Shown here piece by piece: positions 7,787-15,225 of a stretch of DNA of 34,214 nucleotides (its first letter is position 1; each line of letters begins with the position of its first letter). The DNA is from an uncultured Pirellulaceae bacterium (GTDB lineage Bacteria; Planctomycetota; Planctomycetia; Pirellulales; Pirellulaceae), in contig CALKCC010000180.1 of NCBI GenBank assembly GCA_938082855.1, forward strand, positions 1 through 34,214, given 5' to 3'. Position numbers and translations under genes: made by a program. Below the pieces are notes generated by a model, which ran no database searches, had not been told where the DNA came from, and saw nothing but the letters and a program-made list of their open reading frames with translations.

Positions 7787-8986
7787 ATGGATAATTCATT
7801 CCTTAGCTCAGCAGATACAGTCGATTTATTCCGACAATATGTAGTGCCCAATTACGGTCGCTATAGTGTGAATCTCGTCCGTGGTGAAGGCTCCAATATT
7901 TGGGATGCCGAAGGAAACAAGTACCTCGATCTGTTTCCCGGATGGGGATGTAATTTGCTTGGGCATTGCCCGGAGCCCGTAGTCAAAGCCGTACAAAAAC
8001 AGGTAGAAACCCTTATTCATGTGCCCAATTCATGGCATCTGGAAGTTCAGGGGAAATGGGCTCAACTGTTGAGTGAGCGAAGTTTTGGTGGGCAGGCCTT
8101 TTTCTGCAATTCCGGAGCTGAAGCCAATGAAGCGGCTATCAAACTTGCAAGGCTGCATCACGGCCCCTCTCGTTACAAAATCATCACCTTCGAAGGTGGG
8201 TTTCATGGTCGAAGTCTGGCTACCACGACAGCAACCGCGCAACCTAAATACCATGAAGGATTAGGGCCACTTGTCGCCGGGTTCAACTATGCACCCTACG
8301 GTGATCTCGAGGCCGTAAAGGAACTGATCGATGACGAGACCTGTGCGATCATGATTGAGCCTATTCAGGGTGAAGGCGGAGTACGCATTCCTCCAGAAGG
8401 ATTTCTACAGGGATTGAGACAACTCGCCGATGAAAATGACCTGTTGCTCATCTTTGACGAAGTGCAGACAGGTTGTGGACGAACAGGTAAGTGGTTTGGC
8501 TATCAGTATTTCGATGTAACTCCAGATGTGATGACGCTGGCCAAAAGTCTATGTGGTGGCGTTGCCGGTGGCGCTATGCTAACTACCGCTGAAATAGCTC
8601 CCAGTTTGCGACCAGGTATGCATGCCGCCACGTTCGGGGGAAATCCAATTGCTTCGGCCGCTGGAATCGCCACGCTCCAGATGATTGAACAAGAAAATCT
8701 CCTGGAAAACGTGGGTGTGCTGGCTGATCTCTTTAAGACGCGGTTTTCCGAGCTCCAAAAGGAGTGCCAGTGGATCAAAGAGGTACGAGTTGCCGGAATG
8801 ATGGTTGGCGTCGAACTGGAAGTGGAGGGAGCTTCGGTGGTGCAGCAGTGCCTGGAGCGGAATCTCCTTATCAATTGCACTCAGGGCAATGTGATTCGCC
8901 TTCTACCTGCAATGAACTTATCGGTGGAACAGGCTAATCAGGGAGTGGATATTTTGTCCGAAGTGCTTCGCGAACTTCGAGCTTAA
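7787..8986 (+). CDS. argD: Acetylornithine aminotransferase
   Basis: PLP-dependent class III aminotransferase that converts N-acetylglutamate semialdehyde to N-acetylornithine; it may also serve lysine synthesis. The 399-residue protein has the class III pattern: [38 protein letters not shown] (phosphate binding), [30 protein letters not shown] and the PLP lysine in [10 protein letters not shown], then [21 protein letters not shown] lies a few bases before the ATG at 7787. It is 103 nt after argB and 91 nt before argF. Confidence 0.95.
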   Translation: MDNSFLSSADTVDLFRQYVVPNYGRYSVNLVRGEGSNIWDAEGNKYLDLFPGWGCNLLGHCPEPVVKAVQKQVETLIHVPNSWHLEVQGKWAQLLSERSFGGQAFFCNSGAEANEAAIKLARLHHGPSRYKIITFEGGFHGRSLATTTATAQPKYHEGLGPLVAGFNYAPYGDLEAVKELIDDETCAIMIEPIQGEGGVRIPPEGFLQGLRQLADENDLLLIFDEVQTGCGRTGKWFGYQYFDVTPDVMTLAKSLCGGVAGGAMLTTAEIAPSLRPGMHAATFGGNPIASAAGIATLQMIEQENLLENVGVLADLFKTRFSELQKECQWIKEVRVAGMMVGVELEVEGASVVQQCLERNLLINCTQGNVIRLLPAMNLSVEQANQGVDILSEVLRELRA

Positions 8987-9077
8987 TTATCTCTTTCAAG
9001 ATTTCATAGCCGGTCTGATCAGAACCGGTCTGATGTAGTCACGTTTGTATTGCAAGCGTATCTAAAGGTATTAAAAG

Positions 9078-9995
9078 ATGAGACACTTACTTTCTTTATT
9101 TGATTTAACAACAGACGAAATTAAACAAATACTTGCATACTCATTACAGCTCAAGGCTGAGTTGGCTGAAGGTATTCGTCCTGCTGTATTGGCGAATCAC
9201 AACTTAGCGCTGCTGTTTGAAAAGCCCTCTCTCCGTACGCGGGTTAGTTTTGAGTCCGGAATCAGTCAGTTAGGTGGGCATGCGTTATTCTTAGGCCAGG
9301 ATGTTGGTTGGGGGAAGCGCGAGTCGGTCAAAGACTTCAGTGAAGTGCTTAGCCAGTATGTGGATGTAATTGCGTGTCGAAGTTATAAACACTCAACACT
9401 CGAACAGTTGGTGGAGTATTCCACTGTTCCTGTCATTAACGCATTAACCGACTATTCTCATCCATGTCAGGCTCTGGCAGATGTACTGACGATTCAAGAA
9501 GAATTTGACTCGCTTGAAAATCGTCATTTGGTATTTGTTGGAGATGCTAACAATGTATCTCGGTCTTTAGCGATCGCCTGTGGCAAGCTTGGTCTGAAAT
9601 TTACGCTGGCGGGACCAGCGGCTTACCAGTTTACTGACCAGGAGAAAGCTGAGATCGAATCAGGTTGTGACGGCGCTACTTTTGAGCAAACCGAAGATGC
9701 TGTGGGCGCCGTGGCTTCTGCTGATGCTATCTATACGGACGTCTGGGCCAGTATGGGGCAGGAGAAAGAGCAGAAACAACGCGAACAGGACTTTGCAGAT
9801 TATCAAGTCAACGAATCGCTGATGGCCGCTGCTCCGGAGCATGCGATCTTCCTTCACTGTCTACCAGCGAAACGCGGTCAAGAAGTGACCGACGCAGTGA
9901 TGGACGGTGCTCAAAGCCGAGTTGTCGCGCAGGCTGGAAATCGTATGCACGCTCAGAAGGGGCTGTTGGTTTGGCTGCTGGAAAAACAGCTGTAA
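9078..9995 (+). CDS. argF: Ornithine carbamoyltransferase
   Basis: Condenses ornithine and carbamoyl phosphate to citrulline. The 305-residue protein has the carbamoyl phosphate loop as [11 protein letters not shown] (common form STRTR, here SLRTR), [34 protein letters not shown] and the ornithine-binding [13 protein letters not shown] near the C terminus. It completes an argB-argD-argF group; argC, argJ, argG and argH are not in the window. It converges on rph with only 26 nt between stop codons. No strong terminator is seen, only the short palindrome AGCCTAGGCT overlapping the rph end. Confidence 0.95.
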   Translation: MRHLLSLFDLTTDEIKQILAYSLQLKAELAEGIRPAVLANHNLALLFEKPSLRTRVSFESGISQLGGHALFLGQDVGWGKRESVKDFSEVLSQYVDVIACRSYKHSTLEQLVEYSTVPVINALTDYSHPCQALADVLTIQEEFDSLENRHLVFVGDANNVSRSLAIACGKLGLKFTLAGPAAYQFTDQEKAEIESGCDGATFEQTEDAVGAVASADAIYTDVWASMGQEKEQKQREQDFADYQVNESLMAAAPEHAIFLHCLPAKRGQEVTDAVMDGAQSRVVAQAGNRMHAQKGLLVWLLEKQL

Positions 9996-10021
9996 AAATC
10001 TAACGGGCTCTTGTCAGAAGC

Positions 10022-10738
10022 CTAGGCTTTTAGAGACTCTTTTTGGATACGTGTGAGCTGTCGAATTCCCTTTTTGGCCAGACCTAATAAATCGGCCAGT
10101 TGAGTTTCACTGAATGTGCTTTCTTCGCCCGTTCCCTGAATTTCGACAAATTGTCCTTTTCCAGTCATGACGACATTCATGTCGACTTCGGCGGCGTAGT
10201 CCAATTCGTAGTCCAGGTCCAGATAGGCTTTGCCATCGACAATTCCAACACTGACTGCCGCCAGACTGTCACGAAGTGGTGATCTCTTTGGATTCGGCAA
10301 TTCCGATTGAAAGCTGCGTATGGCATCGACAACGGCGATGTAGGCTCCGGTAATACTGGCAGTTCGAGTGCCACCGTCGGCTTGCAGGACGTCACAGTCG
10401 ATAGCGATTGACCGTTCTCCGAGTGCTTCGAGATCGGCTACGGCACGAATGCTCCGTCCAATAAGGCGTTGGATTTCGGTGGTGCGACCGTCGACTTTCT
10501 TTCGGTCTCGGCGTTTGCGAGGGCTGGTACTGGAAGGCAACATATTGTATTCGGCTGTGATCCATCCCTTCCCTTTGCCCTCCATCCACGGTGGAACCGA
10601 ATTCTCCACGCTGGCAGTACAAAGTACGACAGTTTCGCCGGCTGAAAAGAGTACACTTCCAGGTGCCTTATTGGTGAAATGTCTCTGGACTTTAATCTCT
10701 CGAAGTTGATTTGCTCGGCGAGCCTTAGCTTTGGCCAT
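10022..10738 (-). CDS. rph: Ribonuclease PH
   Basis: Phosphorolytic 3'-5' exoribonuclease that trims tRNA 3' ends. The 238-residue protein carries the family motifs [79 protein letters not shown] and, near the C terminus, [14 protein letters not shown]. No extra domain is attached. It is the only gene in its direction here, 127 nt downstream of the pilus-type gene cluster on the same strand, and may use its own promoter in 10739-10865. Confidence 0.96.
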   Translation of the reverse strand: MAKAKARRANQLREIKVQRHFTNKAPGSVLFSAGETVVLCTASVENSVPPWMEGKGKGWITAEYNMLPSSTSPRKRRDRKKVDGRTTEIQRLIGRSIRAVADLEALGERSIAIDCDVLQADGGTRTASITGAYIAVVDAIRSFQSELPNPKRSPLRDSLAAVSVGIVDGKAYLDLDYELDYAAEVDMNVVMTGKGQFVEIQGTGEESTFSETQLADLLGLAKKGIRQLTRIQKESLKA

Positions 10739-10788
10739 GTTGGTTCCTGATCGGCGTAGAATTTCTTATGTAGTTTACTGAATGACAA

Positions 10789-10817
10789 CGGCACAGGCCC
10801 TGATGAGTCCTGTGCCG
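10789..10817 (-). terminator. Hairpin downstream of the pilus-type cluster
   Basis: A 9-bp perfect stem (CGGCACAGG 10789-10797 with CCTGTGCCG 10809-10817, 11-nt loop) lies about 50 nt after the stop of the 850-residue gene. Only a weak T-rich tail (GTTGTCATT) follows on the minus strand, so termination efficiency is doubtful. Confidence 0.45.
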
Positions 10818-10865
10818 AAGTTGTTTTGATTGTCTAGATAGGTGTGATTGGTCAGCAGTGAAAGA

Positions 10866-13418
10866 TTACATCGGGAATCCACCCTCGCCACCGGCGTTGG
10901 GGTCCATCATGCCGCCCATACCGCCATCCATGCCACCTTCCATGCCGCCCATACCTCCCATCATGCCGCCACCGGTGTTTTCAGCTGGTGCATCGGGTTG
11001 GTAGTTATAGCGTTCCCACAATTTGGTGTCATCGATTTCACTTTGAACGGTGAAGTTGCCATCTTTATCAAACAGTACGAATTCACCAGGTGCAAAAATT
11101 GCGTTGTCCTTAGCAAACATCTTTTCGTAGTTAGTACCTTTGAACAGTTCTTCTCCACCACGTAGGTCGGCAATGATTACGTCGGTATTGAAGTTGAACT
11201 GAGGCAGGGCATTAATGACTTCCGTGATCGGATGTCCATATTCCGCATCTGCCGTGAAATTCAAGATGGCTCCTCGATTGACGGTGCGGTCAAATGGAAC
11301 ATCAACAGCACGTTTGGTGTCAAATACGATTGGCTTAATGATGCCACTAGGTTCTGAATCAATATACATGGAACCATTCGGAGCTCGTGTTTCCCGAGGA
11401 GCTGTAACAGATCCGGCTGCAATTTGCGTTGGATCTGGTACGGTAATCGCCTCACTTGGTGTACTCCATTCCGTCTTACGGAACCAGGTACTGCCATTGG
11501 CAGCATTCGCTCGAAGTCCTTTGACGCGTGCTAATGCATCGGCATTCAGTGATTGATCTGATGGGGCATTGTGGTCTCGATACTCATCCTCAGGATTTGT
11601 ATTAGGAAGGTTGGGGTCTTCGATCCAGAGTTGAACACGATATCGGTAGGTACGGCCAATTTTCGCAGAGAAGTCAAAGAATCGGACCATCTTGTAGTCA
11701 GGGATATTTGCGGACATCATGCCACCCATATCTCCGCCCATGCCGCCCATCATACCGCCCATGCCGCCCATCATGCCGCCCATACCGCCGGCCATGTCGC
11801 CCATACCGCCCATGCCGCCGGCCATGTCACCCATGCCGCCCATACCGCCGGCCATGTCACCCATGCCGCCCATACCACCAGCCATGTTTCCATTGCCGGC
11901 TGCAGCATTGTTGTTCTTAGGTTTACGACCGCTTCCGGGGATGTTGTTGTCGACGGGCTCTTCTGCTTCTTCCTCTGGTTCAGCTTCCGCTGCGTTTTCT
12001 TCCTCGACAGGAGCTTGTCCAGCGAGTGGAATTTCCGGGTGTCTTAGAATGCCATTAATATCTCGTAGCATCACGGGAGGGCAGCTCAGTGAGATGTACT
12101 CGTTGAGGTGTGTATTATCTACGATTTCAGTTGCTGTCCCAAACCATCGATCTGCTGCACGATTGTGTTCACGGGTACTGAGAAGGTATTCCCAGTTATA
12201 TTCCCCTTCGGCTTGCTGCAAGTCGTCGGTAATGTCAACCCGTTCGACAGTCATGAAAATGTAGTCAGGGCGATCGCGCATGGCGTCGTAACCTGAACGC
12301 ATGGCCAACGCTCGTTCGTATTCGTCAAACTGTTTTTTAAATGGCACCAAAGCTGTCACGCCGACAATCGTCTGAGCGACTGCTACAGGAGTACCCTTTG
12401 GCCCGTCATTGGCAGCAGGCATTCCGCCTCCACCTTCGGAGCCACCGGCCATACCAGCCATGTCACCCATTCCGGCCATATCGCCCATGCCGCCGCCCAT
12501 ACCGCCGGCCATGTCACCCATGCCGCCCATCATACCGCCCATGGCTCCACCGCCACCACCGTTTGGGCGGTAGCCGAGGATTTGCCCTCGATCGGCTCGT
12601 AGGCGTCTGATCGTGCCACCGGTGTTGGCGTCGCCGCCCATACCGCCGGCCATGTCACCCATACCGCCCATACCGGGCATACCGGCCATGTCACCGCCAC
12701 CGCCATCCATACCTGGGATGCCGCCGCCTGCAAACGGATCATTGTTGTTACGTTTAGGACGAGTTGGACGAGGTTTTTCTTCTTCGACTTTCTGAATCGC
12801 TGGTTCGTCACCTTCAGTTGGATCTACGGAACCTTCCGGGAGCACGTAAGCAACCGGGCCTGTAAGTGCGTTTACGCGTAAGTCAGTGGCAGCGTAGATT
12901 TCGGGATCTTCACGCTTCTTGGTGTTTCGATTAACAGGAGGACTCAAAAGACGGGACATGCCATAATCGGCTGCATTAATGTTGACCTCACCTGCTGCAG
13001 CTCGTTGTTCAAATGGCTGTTCTAAATCAGCAGTGTAGAGTTCTTTTTCCTGGTCCCAGTCGCCATTACTGATGGCACTATTGGCACTTGTAATCTGAGT
13101 TTGGAGTTCTTCGGGGGTTTTGGAAAAAGTATTACCCATCGAATCTTTACCCGCATTGAGCCCGGAATAGATTAGGTAACCGGAAGCTACTACGGCCAGC
13201 GTCAGCGCAATTTTTTCCCCGTAAAGGACGATTGGATTGTCGGTAACCTGCTTACCCTTGCGTTCCCGACTAGACGACTTCTTCTTAGATTTCGCTGGTG
13301 CTTCCGGCTTAGGAGCATCTGGATCCGCCGTGAGGTCGTCTTCACCAGTTGCCGCCAGAACAGCATTCATAATTGCTTCTGCTTCAGCGTCTTTTTTCTT
13401 TTTACGTCCGAATACCAT
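10866..13418 (-). CDS. Gly/Met-repeat inner-membrane protein of a pilus-type cluster, unknown function
   Basis: I do not recognise a family for this 850-residue protein. It starts with a basic cytoplasmic stretch (FGRKKKKD; KSKKKSSSRERKGK at about 43-56). One predicted membrane helix follows at about 66-86 (EKIALTLAVVASGYLIYSG), then a long presumably periplasmic part. Globular segments (about 90-215, 345-460, 570-800) alternate with Gly/Met-rich low-complexity segments at about 229-260, 288-333, 508-568 and 815-850. An acidic stretch precedes residue 490. The third segment contains three tandem copies of GGMGGMGDMA. A block around 573-600 (FFDFSAKIGRTYRYRVQLWI) looks beta-rich. It is the third gene after pilMN-like and pilO-like genes, the position where pilP often stands, but no lipoprotein signal is present. 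A scaffold in the same envelope complex is my inference. Confidence 0.75.
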   Translation of the reverse strand: MVFGRKKKKDAEAEAIMNAVLAATGEDDLTADPDAPKPEAPAKSKKKSSSRERKGKQVTDNPIVLYGEKIALTLAVVASGYLIYSGLNAGKDSMGNTFSKTPEELQTQITSANSAISNGDWDQEKELYTADLEQPFEQRAAAGEVNINAADYGMSRLLSPPVNRNTKKREDPEIYAATDLRVNALTGPVAYVLPEGSVDPTEGDEPAIQKVEEEKPRPTRPKRNNNDPFAGGGIPGMDGGGGDMAGMPGMGGMGDMAGGMGGDANTGGTIRRLRADRGQILGYRPNGGGGGAMGGMMGGMGDMAGGMGGGMGDMAGMGDMAGMAGGSEGGGGMPAANDGPKGTPVAVAQTIVGVTALVPFKKQFDEYERALAMRSGYDAMRDRPDYIFMTVERVDITDDLQQAEGEYNWEYLLSTREHNRAADRWFGTATEIVDNTHLNEYISLSCPPVMLRDINGILRHPEIPLAGQAPVEEENAAEAEPEEEAEEPVDNNIPGSGRKPKNNNAAAGNGNMAGGMGGMGDMAGGMGGMGDMAGGMGGMGDMAGGMGGMMGGMGGMMGGMGGDMGGMMSANIPDYKMVRFFDFSAKIGRTYRYRVQLWIEDPNLPNTNPEDEYRDHNAPSDQSLNADALARVKGLRANAANGSTWFRKTEWSTPSEAITVPDPTQIAAGSVTAPRETRAPNGSMYIDSEPSGIIKPIVFDTKRAVDVPFDRTVNRGAILNFTADAEYGHPITEVINALPQFNFNTDVIIADLRGGEELFKGTNYEKMFAKDNAIFAPGEFVLFDKDGNFTVQSEIDDTKLWERYNYQPDAPAENTGGGMMGGMGGMEGGMDGGMGGMMDPNAGGEGGFPM
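11719..11886 (-). repeat. Tandem Gly-Gly-Met coding repeat with 30-bp period
   Basis: Three consecutive near-identical 30-bp units occupy 11791-11820, 11821-11850 and 11851-11880, each encoding GGMGGMGDMA. They are flanked at 11719-11790 by shorter 9-18 bp units encoding GGM and MGGM. Differences between units are single synonymous changes (for example GCC/ACC in the written strand), showing recent duplication or slippage inside the gene. Confidence 0.85.
12422..12726 (-). repeat. Second, interrupted Gly/Met coding repeat region
   Basis: Degenerate copies of the same unit (GGMGDMAGG, GMGDMAGM, MGGMMGGMG) occur at about 12422-12556 and 12632-12726 within the N-terminal half of the same gene. 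They are separated by a short non-repetitive linker (about 75 bp). Units are less regular than those at 11791-11880. Confidence 0.75.
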
Positions 13419-13503
13419 CGCTATGGTTCTCCACCCGAATTTGCCCGGGTCTGTTTTTCATTAAACTGAAATTAGTTTTGGTTCATTAAAATTATAGGCG
13501 TAC

Positions 13504-15129
13504 TTATTCAGCACCGACATCCACAGGATCGCCTTGACCTGGGGCCTGTCCATTTCCACCGTCATCGGCACCGGCTGGTTGGTCGTCAGGATCGATTCCC
13601 AGGGCCAATGGATTTGGAGGATTGTAAATATTTACAATCCCGTATACTTCGACTTCCTGGTGATAGGGATGTTCAGATGCTTGTACGACTGCACCTCCCA
13701 TTCCACCTTCCATGCCGCCCATCATACCGCCCATGGCTCCACCCATGCCGCCGTCGGTACCACCCATGGCACCACCCATGCCGCCTTCCATACCGGAACC
13801 GCCTTCCATGCCACCGGCTCCACCGGCTGAGGCTCCACCTTTGTTGATACCACTTTCTCCGCCGATTCGTACTTGAAGTACTTCAATGCTTAGCTCGGCA
13901 TTTCCACATTCTGCGAGGAATTGTGACAAATACCGCATGTCCAATTTGAGACGGATTCGTGTTGGGTATCGTTTGGCAATTGCCAATTCGGGTTTGGGAG
14001 TTCTAGCTTCAGGGTCAAGTGCGTCTCGCAAAGCGGTGACTTGCAGTGGTTGGTATTTGTCATCGACATATCGCAAATCTCCCGGGTCATCAGAGGCTAC
14101 CAGATTACCACTTTCATCCTTGCCGCCGCCGTTGTTAGAGGAGCCACCTCCCTCGGGAGACATGGATCCCATTTGTTGCATCATGTCCATTCCGCCCATG
14201 CCGCCATCTTCGCCTCCAGCTTCGCCAGCTACAATTTTACCACCGTTGAGGATGGACTCTTTGGCTAGGTCCACACCGCTGGGGCCCAGTAGGTCACCGT
14301 TTTTGGCGAGGTCGATGCCGATGATTTCAGTAACCTTAGCGTTGTAGGCAGCTTCCGCCTCTTTGTTCAGGTTTTCAATAATGCTCAGCCATTGTTGGAG
14401 CACCCACAGGTCTTCCTGTGTATAGAGGATGGACAGAGTGGAGGGCGTTTCTGTAAATGTAAACCGAGCATCCAGAGCTTTTTGGTTATTGTCTTCCCAA
14501 ACCACCATATGCGTGGGTACATCCTGCTGGACCGTTGCATTTCCACCTCCGGTAGGATCGCCTCCGGCCGGATCACCACCAAAACCACCGGCAGCTCCAC
14601 CAAAGCCTTCGTCTTCGATTTGCGGTTCTCCCCAGGCAGCATCAATACGTGAGGCCAACTTAGGCATGTAGTCTTTCACGAAATCAGCGTAATTGGTTCT
14701 GGCAATACGGTTGACTTCAACAGATACATCTTTGTTGGTTGGGTTGATGACTCCGCCGGCAGTCACTTTGAGTTCAATCGGGGTGAGGGGAATGAACTGG
14801 TTTGCGGTAACCTGTGGAAGTTCACCTTCTGCAGTAGGCCAGTTGAAAGCAGTCTTTTGCGTGGTGTATTTGGCTTCCCAAGTTCGGTGGATGTCGAACT
14901 TCACCTGATTCATGATTTCTTCCATTCCGTCTTGGAAGTCCCCATTGGGGTGGTTGCTCTCATTGACCGATTTAATCTTACCGAGATCAGTGAACACGGA
15001 ATTGATACTGTTGGTTTGCTGCGTACGTTGATCGTTAAGCTGACCTACGGCAAGAAACCAGAGGACACCTACGGTCACTGTTACGATGCTGGAAAGGATC
15101 CAGAACAGATATTTTTTCGCGTCTGCCAT
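13504..15129 (-). CDS. PilO-like inner-membrane protein with Gly/Met-rich insertions
   Basis: The 541-residue protein has a very short cytoplasmic start (MADAKKY), a membrane helix at about 8-28 (FWILSSIVTVTVGVLWFLAVG) and a large periplasmic part, the topology of PilO/GspM proteins. A block around 385-432 (RIRLKLDMRYLSQFLAEC, then LSIEVLQVRI) plus VEVYGIVNIYNPPN near 491 fits the ferredoxin-like fold of PilO, which is inference from pattern only. Gly-rich linkers interrupt it at about 175-198, 302-345 and 434-480. The first linker shares FGGAAGGFGGDPAGG with the upstream PilMN fusion. The gene lies 96 nt after pilMN, across a hairpin, and 85 nt before the 850-residue gene. Standard PilO has about 200 residues, so this is greatly enlarged. 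Confidence 0.6.
   Translation of the reverse strand: MADAKKYLFWILSSIVTVTVGVLWFLAVGQLNDQRTQQTNSINSVFTDLGKIKSVNESNHPNGDFQDGMEEIMNQVKFDIHRTWEAKYTTQKTAFNWPTAEGELPQVTANQFIPLTPIELKVTAGGVINPTNKDVSVEVNRIARTNYADFVKDYMPKLASRIDAAWGEPQIEDEGFGGAAGGFGGDPAGGDPTGGGNATVQQDVPTHMVVWEDNNQKALDARFTFTETPSTLSILYTQEDLWVLQQWLSIIENLNKEAEAAYNAKVTEIIGIDLAKNGDLLGPSGVDLAKESILNGGKIVAGEAGGEDGGMGGMDMMQQMGSMSPEGGGSSNNGGGKDESGNLVASDDPGDLRYVDDKYQPLQVTALRDALDPEARTPKPELAIAKRYPTRIRLKLDMRYLSQFLAECGNAELSIEVLQVRIGGESGINKGGASAGGAGGMEGGSGMEGGMGGAMGGTDGGMGGAMGGMMGGMEGGMGGAVVQASEHPYHQEVEVYGIVNIYNPPNPLALGIDPDDQPAGADDGGNGQAPGQGDPVDVGAE
13692..13830 (-). repeat. Gly/Met coding repeat in the PilO-like gene
   Basis: Codes for residues about 434-480 of the PilO-like protein, made of GGMEGG, GGMGGAMGG and GGMMGG units. 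The repeat type matches that in the neighbouring 850-residue protein although the surrounding sequences are unrelated. Confidence 0.75.
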
Positions 15130-15150
15130 ATTAAAAATCTCTTTAGGCTG

Positions 15151-15185
15151 GAATCCATGACCTTGCAGGGAAGGTCTTTGGATTC
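15151..15185 (-). promoter_or_regulatory. Intercistronic hairpin between pilMN-like and pilO-like genes
   Basis: GAATCCA (15151-15157) pairs with TGGATTC (15179-15185) and, within it, GACCTT (15159-15164) pairs with AAGGTC (15171-15176). This gives 13 base pairs with a small internal loop and a 6-nt terminal loop. It lies 22 nt before the pilO-like ATG. A T5 run follows, but only 13 nt later, so it may be a stabiliser or partial attenuator rather than a terminator. Confidence 0.5.
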
Positions 15186-15225
15186 TCGGAGTGTGATTTT
15201 CTTTGTTTTGTTCTTTTGTTTTGGT

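Noticed and set aside
10016-10030. Bidirectional terminator between argF and rph
   Set aside because: The palindrome AGCCTAGGCT has no loop and overlaps the rph stop codon, so a stable hairpin is unlikely.
11791-11880. CRISPR-like regular repeat
   Set aside because: Units are directly tandem with no spacers, in frame with a long gene, and no cas genes are near.
11719-12264. Plus-strand Pro/Met-rich open frame (MPPISPP..., 181 codons)
   Set aside because: It is the exact antisense of the Gly/Met repeats. Gly codons (GGN) read as Pro (CCN) on the other strand, so an open frame appears without selection. No SD or homology supports it.
13434-13455. ACCCG/CGGGT hairpin as a terminator before the 850-residue gene
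   Set aside because: The stem has only five pairs and the T run is on the plus strand side, the wrong orientation for the minus-strand operon.
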